Shown: positions 47,240 through 57,089, numbered from the stretch's first letter. The stretch is 64,000 nucleotides of DNA from Pseudomonas fluvialis (GCF_014207935.1 NZ_JACHLL010000001.1:682001-746000); one strand, 5' to 3'. Numbers and translations: made by a program. The notes: generated by a model not told the origin, from the letters alone.

Positions 47240-48921
47240 GCTAGCTCTCTTAGTTCACGCCGCAACACTTTGCCAACCGGTGAAAGTGGCAAAGAATCCT
47301 TTATGACAATGTGTTTTGGCACCTTGTAGCCAGTAAAATTTGCCCGGCAATAGGCGTTGAGTTCTTCTTTCGTGAGGCTGGCGTCACATGGAACTGCAAA
47401 CAGCTTTACTGCCTCACCAGATTTTGGGTCAGAAACCCCGATGACAGCGCAGCTGGATACTTTGGGGTGGGCCATTACAACCTCCTCAATCTCATTTGGG
47501 TAAACATTGAAACCTGAAACGATGATCATGTCCTTTATGCGATCTACGATGTGCACGAAACCATCTTTGTCAATCACTGCAACGTCCCCGCTCTTAAACC
47601 AACCCTCTGAGTCCAATACTTCATCAGTTGCTTCGGGGCGTTGCCAATAGCCGAGCATTACCTGCGGCCCCTTAATACAGAGCTCTCCGCGAGTGCCTAA
47701 TGGTTGTTCGACACCATCATCGTCAATGATTTTGAATGTAGTACTTGGCATTGGCAGCCCTACTGACCCCAACCGAGCACCTTTGCCGTACGGATTCAAA
47801 GACACTACTGGAGCTGTTTCAGTGAGCCCATAGCCCTCAATTACCGGGCAGTTTGTCGTCGACTGCCACCGTAATGCCGTGTCCTTAACCAGGGCTGTTC
47901 CCGCTGAATAGGTAATTTTTAGGCTGGAAAAGTCCAGCCTCTTGAACTTGGGGTGGTCTAGCAGTGATACAAAGAGAGTATTGAGGCCCAAGAACAGCGA
48001 AAAACGCCATTTGCTCATCTCTTTAATTAGTTTGTTTGTATCACGAGGGTTGGTAATCAGCACGCTATGATGACCATTTACCATCATGCACATACCCGCA
48101 GTGAACGCATAGATATGGTAAAGGGGGAGCGGACAGATCATAACCTCTTGACCCTCCATCATTACCGGGATCCCATTCTCCCCTTCCTGCTTAAGCCAAG
48201 CACTCATTTGGAGCATGTTCGAAATGAGGTTTCCGTGAGTGAGCATTGCGCCTTTGGCAACACCCGTAGTGCCTCCGGTGTACTGGATGATCGCGATATC
48301 ATCCGAATCTACTTTAAAAGGAGCGGCTGCGAGATGTTTCGCCTGAGCTAGCACGGATTTAAAGGATACTGCCTGAGGCAGGTTATAAGCCGGCACTAAA
48401 TTTTTGCTGTACTTAAGCACTGCATTGGTCAGCCACCCCTTCCATGTAGGAAGCAGATCGCCAACTTTTGCTTCAATCAAAAACTCAATTTTAGTGTCAG
48501 CCAAGACTTGCTCAACCAGATCTCCGTACATATTCAAGTAAACCAGCGCGCGAGCACCAGAATCGTTGAACTGATGACGCATTTCACGCACGGTGTAGAG
48601 CGGGTTGGTGTTTACCACAATTAAACCTGCCCGTAACGCTCCATATACTGCAATGGGGTATTGCAGGAGATTGGGCATTTGTATGGCGATACGATCACCA
48701 CGCTTTAGATCTGTGTATCGCTGAAGATAAGCCGCGAATGCCGCTGATAGTCGATCCAGCTCTCCATAGGTCAGTGTAACTCCCATGTTGCTGATGGCTG
48801 GCTGGCTGGCAAAGTGCCTGCAAGAGAGTGATATGACATCCAAAAGAGACTTGTAAGTTCTTGGGTCAATCTCGTTGGCAATTCCAGAGGGGCGTTTGTC
48901 TTTCCAAAAGTCAGCATGCAT
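47236..48921 (-). CDS. Long-chain fatty-acid/aryl CoA ligase (FadD-like)
   Basis: A 561-residue AMP-forming ligase. The phosphate loop is [16 protein letters not shown]; other motifs are [15 protein letters not shown], the [20 protein letters not shown] block, and a C-terminal lysine in [14 protein letters not shown]. It activates a carboxylic acid as its CoA ester; overall likeness is to FadD, but the acid may not be a fatty acid. Being translationally coupled to moaC ties this enzyme to the Mo-dependent pathway. Confidence 0.9.
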   Translation of the reverse strand: MHADFWKDKRPSGIANEIDPRTYKSLLDVISLSCRHFASQPAISNMGVTLTYGELDRLSAAFAAYLQRYTDLKRGDRIAIQMPNLLQYPIAVYGALRAGLIVVNTNPLYTVREMRHQFNDSGARALVYLNMYGDLVEQVLADTKIEFLIEAKVGDLLPTWKGWLTNAVLKYSKNLVPAYNLPQAVSFKSVLAQAKHLAAAPFKVDSDDIAIIQYTGGTTGVAKGAMLTHGNLISNMLQMSAWLKQEGENGIPVMMEGQEVMICPLPLYHIYAFTAGMCMMVNGHHSVLITNPRDTNKLIKEMSKWRFSLFLGLNTLFVSLLDHPKFKRLDFSSLKITYSAGTALVKDTALRWQSTTNCPVIEGYGLTETAPVVSLNPYGKGARLGSVGLPMPSTTFKIIDDDGVEQPLGTRGELCIKGPQVMLGYWQRPEATDEVLDSEGWFKSGDVAVIDKDGFVHIVDRIKDMIIVSGFNVYPNEIEEVVMAHPKVSSCAVIGVSDPKSGEAVKLFAVPCDASLTKEELNAYCRANFTGYKVPKHIVIKDSLPLSPVGKVLRRELRELA

Positions 48922-49118
48922 CGTTGAAACCTCAGGACGTATCTGTTTTTATCGCTCAAGCGCAACCGTTCAGATTATTGCGGTCTGAATGTTTTGTATG
49001 TTGCTGGATCTGCCTAAGCTCGTCTCATCCAGATTCACAATCAAGGATGTCTTAATGAGAGAATAAAAAGCGCAGGAAAGTGGCTGCGTCGTGGGCTGCC
49101 ACTCTCCGCCTGCCAAAA
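48922..49118. other. Intergenic region between the Mo oxidoreductase and ligase genes
   Basis: A 197-bp gap within the minus-strand run; it could hold an internal promoter, but I see no operator of the AACG-N2-CGTT kind in it and no gene. Confidence 0.4.
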
Positions 49119-51401
49119 TCAAGCAGTTGCGCGGGAAAGAGCAGTATTTGTCTTAATAATATTTACTGGAACGTGTTTGTGGTACGGTGTTTTTGTAAAT
49201 GGATCGCAGTGATCGCCACTTGTCAAAATATTAAGTTGAGGGCCGATAGGATCGCTATTTTTGAACCTCATGCCGTAACCGTGGGGCAGTGTCACCATTC
49301 CCGACCTAACACTATCATCTATCTCGACTGTGACTTCAATCTGTCCTATTAAAGACTTGCAAATAACGCGTTCACCATGAGTAATATTCAGTGTTTGAGC
49401 GTCGCTTGGATGCATACGCATGGCGCCATCTTTATCTACCTTGCGCCAATCAGGATCGCGGAATATTTGGTTGGCGTTATAGCTGCGTCGTTCGCCGGCC
49501 ATCAGAATGAAAGGGTGATCAGTGAAAGGCTGCGCCTCCACTCTCAAATCCTTCAGGTCAGCAAGCATTTCATCGATATGCAAATGGATTAGGCCATCTT
49601 TATTTTTGATAAGAGTCCAAACATCCTCGAACTCATGCTCGCTGATAATGGTTCCGGAGTTCCGGCTCAGAATAGCCCGAAACAGAGACGCCGCTAGTGT
49701 AAATCGATTACCTTCGAATCCTGCGCGAAGTACGGCTTCACGGTACTTGGCTGCATACTCCAAGGCTAATGGGAAGAAAATTGCTGCCGCGGCCGCCTTA
49801 TCAGGAAGCGCCCTACCCAGCGTGCGGTAGAGAATCGATGCGCCATACCTCATCCAAGATTTCTTAAGAGACAATGCTGCTGCAAACGACGCTAAGAAAA
49901 GTTGATGGCCAGTGGCTTTCGGCTCCAGCTTGGCAATCCGTTCAAGGACTGGGAAGCGATCTGGAATCAAGCCCATCTTCACCATCAGGCGGGTGTAGAT
50001 CTCAGGCTCTGGTAGTGATTCGCCATGAGGCTCGAAGAGTGGTTTACGCAGTTGAAAGAAATTGTTGGGAAATTCCAGGGTGAAGCCGGATGCTTCCCAC
50101 TTCTCAAACTGCGAGGCAGCCGGCAGCACGTAGTGAGCTAGTCGAGCGGTTTCAGTTAGTGCTATATCGACGACAACCAAAAGATCAAGTTTATTGAACG
50201 CACGCTCATAGGCTGCGGTGTCAGCTGCGGTCATCAATGGATTGGAACTGTCGACCCAGGCTGCACGAATACCACCGTGTTCGATCTCATCCGGCAAGAT
50301 ATTTGGCGGATATAGGCCTGCAATGGGAATCATTTTATGATGAGCGGTCAGCTTTAGTTTTTTACCCTTGACGGTTTTGCGTTCGTCAGTGTTGCCAAGA
50401 AGGGGGATCAAATAGGTGTGCAGATTGTTGCCACCCTTCTTACCGAAATTGCCTGTGACCAAGTACAGCAACTTTTCTAGGTACGCGTTCAGCGTGCAAT
50501 GCAGAGTCTGTTGGAGACCTAGATCGATCCGCACGCAGGCCGTCTTTGCAGTAGCAAAGCCGCGAGCAACTCGATATACGTCCTCTAACGGCACGTCGGC
50601 GCGATGCACGTACTCCTCAATTGGAAGCGTGAGCAACTCTTTCTTTAGCTCTTCAAAGCCCGTGCAATGCTTCGCTAGAAAATCGCGATCATGCAAGTCT
50701 TCACGGACAATGATTGCCAATATCGCAGAAAGCAGAAATGCGTCTGTTCCTGGACGAAGTTGAAGATGAATATCGGCCTGCTTGGCTGTCTCAGACTTGC
50801 GCGGGTCAACCAGCACCATGGTGCGGTTTGAGTCTTTCTTGATCGCTTTCAGGGTGTCACGTGCATTAGGGATGCCGTGGGACTGGAAGGGGTTGCAGCC
50901 GATGAACAGCACATAGTCAGCGTGTTCGATGTCTTCTGTGGTGTGGCAAGTTTGCTCACCAAACAAGCGTCCATTAACCCAGAAGTCTGGAGTTTTTTCT
51001 TGAGCCAGTGAGGAGTAAACAAAGCGACTCCCCATAGCCCCAAGCAGTTGTTGCCCATAAAGTACGCCAACGTGATTGCCTTGACCGCCACCCCCAACAA
51101 GGGCAAATGCATCCCCGCCTGATTCTTTATTAATCGTATTTAGTTTTTCGGCAATCTCAGAAAGGGCCTGATCCCAGGTCACCTGGGTAAAGCTCCCATC
51201 TGCCTGGCGTTTGAGTGGATGCTTCAGGCGATCATCGTGGTTCTGGTAATGCTCAAGACGAGCTGCTTTCTGACAAATGTAGCCCTTCGAAATTGGATGC
51301 TCGTCATCGCCCTTGATCTTGACGAATTTGCCATCCTCGATGTCCACGGTTAAGCCACAGACTCGTGAGCAAAGTATGCAGGCGGTTTTCTCGGTGTGCA
51401 T
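49119..51401 (-). CDS. Molybdopterin-dependent oxidoreductase (DMSO reductase superfamily)
   Basis: A 760-residue cytosolic enzyme (no Tat signal). The N-terminus has a 4Fe-4S site CILCSRVCG plus a downstream cysteine in SKGYICQKA. Cofactor segments include VLFIGCNPFQSHGIPN, VDPRKSETAKQAD and the C-terminal MopB-binding domain (LMAGERRSYNANQIFRDPDW, VTLPHGYGM). It belongs to the FdhF/NarB-like family, but no obvious Mo-ligating Cys/Sec of formate dehydrogenase is apparent. A ferredoxin and ferredoxin reductase across the intergenic region are probable electron partners. The substrate is unknown. Confidence 0.88.
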   Translation of the reverse strand: MHTEKTACILCSRVCGLTVDIEDGKFVKIKGDDEHPISKGYICQKAARLEHYQNHDDRLKHPLKRQADGSFTQVTWDQALSEIAEKLNTINKESGGDAFALVGGGGQGNHVGVLYGQQLLGAMGSRFVYSSLAQEKTPDFWVNGRLFGEQTCHTTEDIEHADYVLFIGCNPFQSHGIPNARDTLKAIKKDSNRTMVLVDPRKSETAKQADIHLQLRPGTDAFLLSAILAIIVREDLHDRDFLAKHCTGFEELKKELLTLPIEEYVHRADVPLEDVYRVARGFATAKTACVRIDLGLQQTLHCTLNAYLEKLLYLVTGNFGKKGGNNLHTYLIPLLGNTDERKTVKGKKLKLTAHHKMIPIAGLYPPNILPDEIEHGGIRAAWVDSSNPLMTAADTAAYERAFNKLDLLVVVDIALTETARLAHYVLPAASQFEKWEASGFTLEFPNNFFQLRKPLFEPHGESLPEPEIYTRLMVKMGLIPDRFPVLERIAKLEPKATGHQLFLASFAAALSLKKSWMRYGASILYRTLGRALPDKAAAAAIFFPLALEYAAKYREAVLRAGFEGNRFTLAASLFRAILSRNSGTIISEHEFEDVWTLIKNKDGLIHLHIDEMLADLKDLRVEAQPFTDHPFILMAGERRSYNANQIFRDPDWRKVDKDGAMRMHPSDAQTLNITHGERVICKSLIGQIEVTVEIDDSVRSGMVTLPHGYGMRFKNSDPIGPQLNILTSGDHCDPFTKTPYHKHVPVNIIKTNTALSRATA

Positions 51402-51438
51402 GCGGGATGACTCCTCTGGGTGACTCTTCTTGTTTGCA

Positions 51439-51450
51439 GAACGATCGTTC
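51439..51450. promoter_or_regulatory. TetR-type operator upstream of the Mo oxidoreductase gene
   Basis: GAACGATCGTTC, a perfect palindrome 38 bp upstream of the oxidoreductase start on the minus strand. It has the same core as the sites at 45221, 51670, 51685 and 54905. Confidence 0.75.
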
Positions 51451-51668
51451 GGTAAAACGATAATCTGATTTTTGGCGCCCTGTCAATCCTCATACGCAGG
51501 TGGGTCGTTGAGGGCGGATCGTCCCGAACGCCTGAGGTGCGCCCATGCTTTACTGCTGCCAGCAGGCAGCCCGGTCGGTAGGCCACTGGTTCTCTGCATT
51601 CGGCACGTAGCGGGGCTTAGCAAAAAAATACTTTCACCCTTTGACAGGGATAAATTTGAGCTATAGGC

Positions 51669-51696
51669 TAACGATCGTTCGCCAAACGATCGTTTG
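51669..51696. promoter_or_regulatory. Double TetR-type operator facing the ferredoxin operon
   Basis: Two palindromes, AACGATCGTT at 51670-51679 and CAAACGATCGTTTG at 51683-51696, have centres 15 bp apart. They lie upstream of the plus-strand small gene, ferredoxin, moaA and fpr genes, in the divergent region with the oxidoreductase gene. Confidence 0.75.
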
Positions 51697-51776
51697 ACTA
51701 TGCGTTGAGTCAGACTCGTCTCGCGGGTTGTTTAAGCAGACTTGAAGGTCGATTGACCGGGTATAGAGGTCGAGTA

Positions 51777-52034
51777 ATGCAGTATCGCGAGCATCATTTT
51801 CAGCCTGATATGCACAATGAAATGCGCTGCGACTTATGTGGTGAGCATGTGTCTTGCGGCCAGCATCTCCGAGCCATCGCGCCCCTTCATTCGAAAGGGG
51901 TGGTGCATATATCGAGTGGAGGAAAGCATGTCGGAGTGCTTGGCATGAGGCTTACTCGCAAAGAGCTGTCACCCCGCATGCAGAGTGCAACTGATCATCA
52001 GGCTACAAAGTTGTACGAGAGTTATTTGTATTAG
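51777..52034 (+). CDS. Hypothetical small protein
   Basis: An 85-residue frame starting at ATG 51777, with AGAGGT at a good distance upstream. It includes MRCDLCGEHVSCGQHLRAIA, with three cysteines, and no recognisable domain. It lies between the double operator and the ferredoxin gene, 81 bp from the latter, and may be a real first gene of that operon or only leader sequence. Confidence 0.35.
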   Translation: MQYREHHFQPDMHNEMRCDLCGEHVSCGQHLRAIAPLHSKGVVHISSGGKHVGVLGMRLTRKELSPRMQSATDHQATKLYESYLY

Positions 52035-52115
52035 ATACAGCTCATTGGGTTATTCATTTTTAGTTGAGTGTCTACCAAGGGCTAATAACAGCAAGCATAG
52101 TGTTGGAGGTTAATT

Positions 52116-52454
52116 GTGACGTTTGTAGTATTGGAGGAGTGCATCCAGTGCAAGCACACAGACTGCGTTGCAGTTTGTCCTGTTGACTGCTTCTACGAAG
52201 GGCCAAATTTCCTAGTAATCAACCCTGACGAGTGCATTGACTGCGCTTTATGTGAGCCCGAATGTCCGGTAGACGCCATCCGCGCGGAAGATGACGTGCC
52301 GGAGGATCAGAAGGACTTTATACGGCTAAACGCTCAACTGTCTGTCCATCCCAATTGGAAGCAGATCAACGTTAAAAAGCCTGCACTTGCCCAGCACGAG
52401 CAATGGACTGGTGTTAAGGGGAAATTAACCCAGCTTGATCGTAACGGAGCCTGA
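52116..52454 (+). CDS. fdxA: 7Fe ferredoxin FdxA
   Basis: A 112-residue ferredoxin: [20 protein letters not shown] and [20 protein letters not shown] give the 3Fe-4S and 4Fe-4S cysteine sets of FdxA. The GTG start has TTGGAGGT 8 bases upstream. It would receive electrons from the Fpr-type reductase two genes downstream and pass them to the oxidoreductase. Its stop is 1 base before moaA. Confidence 0.93.
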   Translation: MTFVVLEECIQCKHTDCVAVCPVDCFYEGPNFLVINPDECIDCALCEPECPVDAIRAEDDVPEDQKDFIRLNAQLSVHPNWKQINVKKPALAQHEQWTGVKGKLTQLDRNGA

Positions 52455-52455
52455 C

Positions 52456-53454
52456 ATGGGCTCGGCGGCGTTGTTGCAGGACGGCTTTGGCCGTCCAATA
52501 ACATATCTGCGACTGTCAGTGACGGATCGCTGCAACTTTCGCTGCGTCTATTGCATGCCTGAAAAAATGCAATTTCTTCCTCGAATTAAAACATTGAGGA
52601 AGGAGGAGTTGGTCCAGATCGGTGCTGCATTTGTGGCTCTTGGAGTTAGTAAAGTAAGACTAACGGGGGGGGAGCCGCTGGTAGATCCTAACCTGCCTTG
52701 GGTGGTTAAGGAACTTGCCGATCTGCCTGGGCTTGAACAGTTGGCATTGACTACCAATGGTGACCGGTTAGGTCTTTATGCCAATGAGTTAAAAGCCGCA
52801 GGGCTGGATCGTATTAATATTAGTCTCGATAGCTTAAACCCGAAGCGTTTCGCAGAATTGACCCGTACTGGCAGCCTATCACGCGTGCTCGACGGTATCG
52901 GCGCTGCACAGCAAGTTGGTTTCGAACGTATAAAGCTGAATGTGGTAGTTCTTCGTGGGCGTAACGATGACGAAGTTCTAGACCTTGTAAGGTTTGCTAG
53001 ACGCGAGTCATTGGACATTTCATTTATTGAGGAGATGCCTCTTGGCTCAATCAGTGAGCACGATCGAAAGCTAAGTTTTGTCTCAAGTGATGAAATCAGA
53101 GCAATCGTCTCGCAAGAGTTTCCGCTAACTCCAACTACTGAGACTACCGGTGGTCCTGCGCGCTATCACCGCATGGATGACAGTCCTATCTCTGTCGGTT
53201 TTATCTCACCACACAGCAACAACTTCTGTAGTAGCTGCAATCGAGTTCGCGTAACTGCAGAGGGGCGGTTGTTGTTATGTTTGGGTAACGAGAATTCCGT
53301 CGATTTACGTCGTGTAGTGCGTGAAAGCCCTAATGATCTAGAAACTCTGAAAGTAAAAATTCGGGAGGCAATTTTGCTTAAGCCCGAACGCCATTATTTC
53401 GATCTCAATGAAGCCCCCCAAATTGTTCGTTTCATGAACATGACGGGTGGGTAA
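52456..53454 (+). CDS. moaA: GTP 3',8-cyclase MoaA
   Basis: A 332-residue radical SAM enzyme. The SAM cluster is DRCNFRCVYCMP and the C-terminal cluster is FCSSCNRVRVTAEGRLLLC; the protein ends NMTGG, the conserved MoaA tail. It starts Moco synthesis from GTP. The ATG at 52456 with GGAG upstream is preferred to an in-frame start 21 bases earlier inside fdxA. It shares an operon with fdxA and fpr. Confidence 0.96.
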   Translation: MGSAALLQDGFGRPITYLRLSVTDRCNFRCVYCMPEKMQFLPRIKTLRKEELVQIGAAFVALGVSKVRLTGGEPLVDPNLPWVVKELADLPGLEQLALTTNGDRLGLYANELKAAGLDRINISLDSLNPKRFAELTRTGSLSRVLDGIGAAQQVGFERIKLNVVVLRGRNDDEVLDLVRFARRESLDISFIEEMPLGSISEHDRKLSFVSSDEIRAIVSQEFPLTPTTETTGGPARYHRMDDSPISVGFISPHSNNFCSSCNRVRVTAEGRLLLCLGNENSVDLRRVVRESPNDLETLKVKIREAILLKPERHYFDLNEAPQIVRFMNMTGG

Positions 53455-53471
53455 GTATAAAGGAGCCTGCT

Positions 53472-54245
53472 ATGTCATCTGTTGCCCCTGAAACTGTGCT
53501 CAGTGTTCACCACTGGAATGACACCTTGTTCAGTTTCACCACGACCCGTGATCCCGGCCTGAGATTCAAAACTGGTCAGTTCGTCATGATCGGGCTGGAA
53601 GTTGCAGGCAAACCGTTGATGCGGGCTTACAGCGTAGTTAGCGCGCATTATGAAGATCACCTTGAGTTTTACAGCATCAAGGTTGCAGATGGTCCGCTTA
53701 CATCACGTCTTCAGCATCTACAGGTTGGAGACCAGTTACTCATAGGTCGAAAGCCTACTGGTTCGCTCATCATGGACAACCTTAAGCCCGGTAAAAATCT
53801 GTATTTGTTGTCGACCGGCACTGGCCTGGCACCCTTCATGAGTGTTGTCAGAGACCCTGAATTCTATGAGAACTTCGAAAAGATCGTTCTCACACACGGT
53901 GTTCGTTGGAAAAGCGAGTTGGGCTACTTCGAGCACATCACGGATGACCTGCCGGATAATGAGTTCTTCGGCGATATGGTGAAGGAAAAGCTTATTTACT
54001 ACCCGACGGTCACTCGCGAAGAATTTGAAAATCAGGGGCGACTGACCGATCTGATCGAATCCGGAGCCCTATTTGAAGACATTGGTCTCCCGCCTTTCGA
54101 TCCCGAGACAGATCGGGTAATGATCTGCGGTAGCCCCTCGATGCTCAAAGATCTGGTGACAATTCTAGAGAAGCGTGGCTTTGTCGAAGGTACTAGCCAT
54201 GCACCTGGCGATTACGTCATCGAGCGGGCCTTCGTCGAGAAATAG
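53472..54245 (+). CDS. fpr: Ferredoxin-NADP(+) reductase (Fpr-like)
   Basis: A 257-residue flavoprotein. FAD-binding motif MRAYSVVSAHYEDHLEFYS, NADP-site GTGLAPFMSVVRDPE and the C-terminal DYVIERAFVEK, typical of bacterial Fpr (subclass I). It oxidises NADPH and reduces ferredoxin or flavodoxin. It lies 17 bp after moaA, consistent with supplying electrons to FdxA and the Mo enzyme. Confidence 0.93.
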   Translation: MSSVAPETVLSVHHWNDTLFSFTTTRDPGLRFKTGQFVMIGLEVAGKPLMRAYSVVSAHYEDHLEFYSIKVADGPLTSRLQHLQVGDQLLIGRKPTGSLIMDNLKPGKNLYLLSTGTGLAPFMSVVRDPEFYENFEKIVLTHGVRWKSELGYFEHITDDLPDNEFFGDMVKEKLIYYPTVTREEFENQGRLTDLIESGALFEDIGLPPFDPETDRVMICGSPSMLKDLVTILEKRGFVEGTSHAPGDYVIERAFVEK

Positions 54246-54342
54246 CTAAGGAAGGTCTGAATTCGCCATGTGATTCTGAATGATTTCAGCCACTGCCGGT
54301 TTTGAAAGCAGCGAATCGATCAATGGCGATCAAATCACCCGC

Positions 54343-54561
54343 TCATTTCTGTGTTTTCAGCTGCCGCGAGCACCTCGCGGCAGCCTTATCCCGCATTCTG
54401 GGCGTATTGGTCAGTAATCGCTGGCGTGCCATCCATAGGTTCGATAAGGCAAACAGCGTCTCCAGTGGCGTGGTGTTCTTTGCCAGGCCGCTGAAGCGCG
54501 TCTTCACATGACCGAAGTGGTGCGTGATCACCCTGAATGGTTGCGCGACCTTGGCTCGCAC
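54343..54561 (-). pseudogene. IS5-family transposase 3' remnant
   Basis: Only about 72 C-terminal codons survive: [49 protein letters not shown]. They parallel the end of the complete transposase at 55934-56920 ([20 protein letters not shown]) but differ enough to come from another IS5 copy. The remainder of the element is missing. Confidence 0.8.
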
Positions 54562-54904
54562 TTGAGTCTTGCGACGCCATCGGATAGATCATCGGCGGAT
54601 AGCATTACGCCTGTTGGCCACTGATTTTCATCTATAGAGTTGTGGCTCAGCTGGAGCCAGAACGTTGTCATCGGCAATGCGGATACAGGGTGTCTCGGTG
54701 GGGCGTTTTCTGGCCGGACGCCGGATCAAAGAGGCGTGACTGTCTAGCTTGGAATGTCGCAAGCATCGCTATCGGGAGGCCTACTGATGAAAATGCTGTC
54801 GCAGCGAATGAGCTAGATCGGCAGTTCACGGTGAGTCCCCCCATATCTAGTGCGATGCGTCGACGTTACCTATATCCGGGCCGGTAACAAGGTGGCTTTC
54901 AGCT
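54562..54904. other. Non-coding stretch between the IS5 remnant and tetR
   Basis: Sequence follows the IS remnant and carries no convincing gene. It ends in the AT-rich tetR promoter region. Short open frames here have no ribosome site or homology I can recognise. Confidence 0.4.
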
Positions 54905-54914
54905 AACGTTCGTT
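54905..54914. promoter_or_regulatory. TetR-type operator upstream of the second tetR gene
   Basis: AACGTTCGTT fits the AACG-N2-CGTT pattern of the operators around the metabolic genes, 38 bp upstream of the tetR start, suggesting autoregulation. Confidence 0.6.
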
Positions 54915-54952
54915 CTGCTATATTTGCGGTATTCACAATTTCTAGGTGTCCT

Positions 54953-55525
54953 ATGCGCTACACAGCAGAACATAAAGAAGAGACCCGTCGCCGGGTAGTC
55001 GAGGCGGCCGGAGCCATTGCCAAAAAGCAAGGTTTTGGCACCACTGGTGTCGACGGTTTGATGGGGGCTGCGGGTTTAAAAGGCTCGTCCTTCTACCACC
55101 ACTTCAGCACTAAAGGCGAACTCCTGAAAGATATCATCGAGCATGAGATTGAGGGGTCGCGCAATCTGTTGATGGGGCGCATGGACGGTTCCAAGGCAGA
55201 ACTGGTCAGGCAGGTCCGTTCCTATATGAGCATCAAGCACTTAGAGAATGCTGAGTCAGGTTGCGTGCTGCCGCGCCTTAGCAGTGAAGTGGCGAGGGCG
55301 GACGACAGTACTAAGCAGGCTTATGAAGATGCGATCTCTAAGATGCAGGAGGATATGGGGATGATTATTGGCGGTGATACCGCATGGGCGGTGATTGCTC
55401 TTAGTGTCGGGGCGTTGGTATTGGCCGGTGGGATGTCCAGCAAAGCGACGCAGAAGGACCTTCTAAAGGCATGCTACGAATTTACTGCCCAGGCGGTGAA
55501 CTCAGCCGAGCCCGACCTCAGTTGA
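54953..55525 (+). CDS. TetR/AcrR family regulator, probable regulator of the Mo module
   Basis: A 190-residue repressor: N-terminal helix-turn-helix FGTTGVDGLMGAAGLKGSSFYHHFSTKGEL, in which YHHF is the TetR hallmark, then a helical ligand domain (SGCVLPRLSSEVARADDSTK). An operator-like site lies in its promoter and matches those of the oxidoreductase, ferredoxin and SDR operons, so it is the best candidate for their common repressor. The inducer is unknown. Confidence 0.88.
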   Translation: MRYTAEHKEETRRRVVEAAGAIAKKQGFGTTGVDGLMGAAGLKGSSFYHHFSTKGELLKDIIEHEIEGSRNLLMGRMDGSKAELVRQVRSYMSIKHLENAESGCVLPRLSSEVARADDSTKQAYEDAISKMQEDMGMIIGGDTAWAVIALSVGALVLAGGMSSKATQKDLLKACYEFTAQAVNSAEPDLS

Positions 55526-55866
55526 CGAAAACTGTTAAGTTCGTCCACATACCTATATATCGTTATGATCGACACGCTGCCTCCTCCTTGGCGTAGTACT
55601 ACGCATCTCTTTTAATACCTCCCCCAGGGGGCAATTCGACACCAGCATGTCTAGATGGGAGGCAGAAAGGGAGCGACTTTAGCCAGCAGCAACCGCCCAT
55701 CAAAGGCAGCTATTGGCCGGGAGCCGCCTCTTGTGAGGGACAGGAACCGGCCAGAAGCGGACTCTCAATGATGCTTGGCTGCATAACTTCGCTCATTGGT
55801 CAGGCAGAGAAGCTCCGATAGCAGAAAGCTCACATCGCCCCACCTAGACAGTCTCCATTTAGCTAG
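55526..55866. other. Non-coding stretch before the IS5 element
   Basis: No gene seen. It contains CCGGCCAGAAGCGGACT at 55747-55763, also present exactly at 42815-42831. Both are near AGGGGGCAATTC, so a degenerate pseudomonad repeat or remnant may occur at both places. Confidence 0.4.
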
Positions 55867-57035
55867 GGAAACTCCGGAAAAGTCCTGGGCGATCTGCTGA
55901 AATGGCGCTCCCGCTAACCCCGAGCCCAGCCGCATGACCCAGATGAGCTTTTCCGATGCCGAGTACGCCGGCAAACGCAAACAAACCCGGCGCGAGCGCT
56001 TTCTGGCAGAGATGCAGCAAGTGGTGCCCTGGGCAGGGCTGCTGGAGTTGATCGAGCCGTTCTATCCCAAGGCGGGCAATGGTCGCCCACCGTATCCGCT
56101 GGAAACCATGCTGCGCATACACCTGCTGCAAAACTGGTTTGCCCTCAGCGATCCGGCGATGGAGGAAGCGCTGTACGAAATCACCTCTCTACGTCAGTTC
56201 GCCAAGCTGTCGCTGACCCAGGGCAGCATCCCGGAAGACACGACGATCATGAACTTCCGTCACCTGCTGGAGCAACACGGACTGGCAGCGGGCATCCTGG
56301 CCGTAATCAATGGCCATCTGGGCGAGCGAGGGCTGTCGCTACGTCAGGGCACCATCGTCGATGCGACCATCATTCATGCCCCCAGTTCGACCAAGAACAA
56401 GGAAGGCAAACGCGACCCGCAGATGCACCAAACGAAGAAGGGCAATCAGTACTTCTTCGGCATGAAGGCGCATATCGGTGCCGATGCCGAGTCCGGGTTG
56501 GTGCATAGCGTAGTAGGCACGGCGGCCAACGTGGCCGATGTCACCCAGGTCGACCAACTGCTGCACGGCGAGGAGAACGTGGTCTGTGCCGACGCCGGTT
56601 ATACCGGAGTAGAGAAGCGGCCTGAGCATGCTGGACGTGAGGTTATCTGGCAGATCGCGGCACGGCGCAGTACCTACAAGACGCTGAGTAAGCGCAGTGC
56701 CCTATACAAGGCCAAACGCAAGATCGAGAAGGCCAAGGCGCAGGTGCGCGCCAAGGTCGAGCACCCGTTCCGGGTGATCAAGCGGCAGTTCGGCTACACC
56801 AAGGTGCGTTTCCGTGGATTGGCCAAGAACACGGCGCAGTTGATGACGCTGTTTGCGCTGTCGAATCTGTGGATGGCCCGCCAACATTTGCTGGCGAATG
56901 CAGGAGAGGTGCGCCTGTAAAACGCAGAAACCCGGGCTGAACCCGGGCTTCTGGATGAATCAGCCAGCTGCGGCCGGCCTGGAAGTGCGTTGAACAAGCT
57001 ACAGCCGGATTGGTGCTGGCTTGTTCGGAGTTTCC
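55867..57035 (+). mobile_element. IS5-family insertion sequence, apparently intact
   Basis: About 1,169 bp, ends GGAAACTCCG and CGGAGTTTCC, flanked by a CTAG duplication (55863-55866 and 57036-57039), as for IS5 elements. One full-length transposase gene is present. It sits 54 bp upstream of the SIR2-like gene start and so separates that gene from its original upstream sequence. Confidence 0.9.
55934..56920 (+). CDS. IS5-family transposase
   Basis: A 328-residue DDE transposase. The IS5 pattern is clear: [20 protein letters not shown], the first Asp in [20 protein letters not shown], the second in [17 protein letters not shown], and the Glu region in [20 protein letters not shown] (YREK-like). 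No truncation or stop is seen, so it may be active. Confidence 0.95.
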   Translation: MTQMSFSDAEYAGKRKQTRRERFLAEMQQVVPWAGLLELIEPFYPKAGNGRPPYPLETMLRIHLLQNWFALSDPAMEEALYEITSLRQFAKLSLTQGSIPEDTTIMNFRHLLEQHGLAAGILAVINGHLGERGLSLRQGTIVDATIIHAPSSTKNKEGKRDPQMHQTKKGNQYFFGMKAHIGADAESGLVHSVVGTAANVADVTQVDQLLHGEENVVCADAGYTGVEKRPEHAGREVIWQIAARRSTYKTLSKRSALYKAKRKIEKAKAQVRAKVEHPFRVIKRQFGYTKVRFRGLAKNTAQLMTLFALSNLWMARQHLLANAGEVRL

Positions 57036-57089
57036 CTAGCTAATTTCCGCCATTTCCCCATCTAGCTCCAAACTCACGAAGGAATATTA

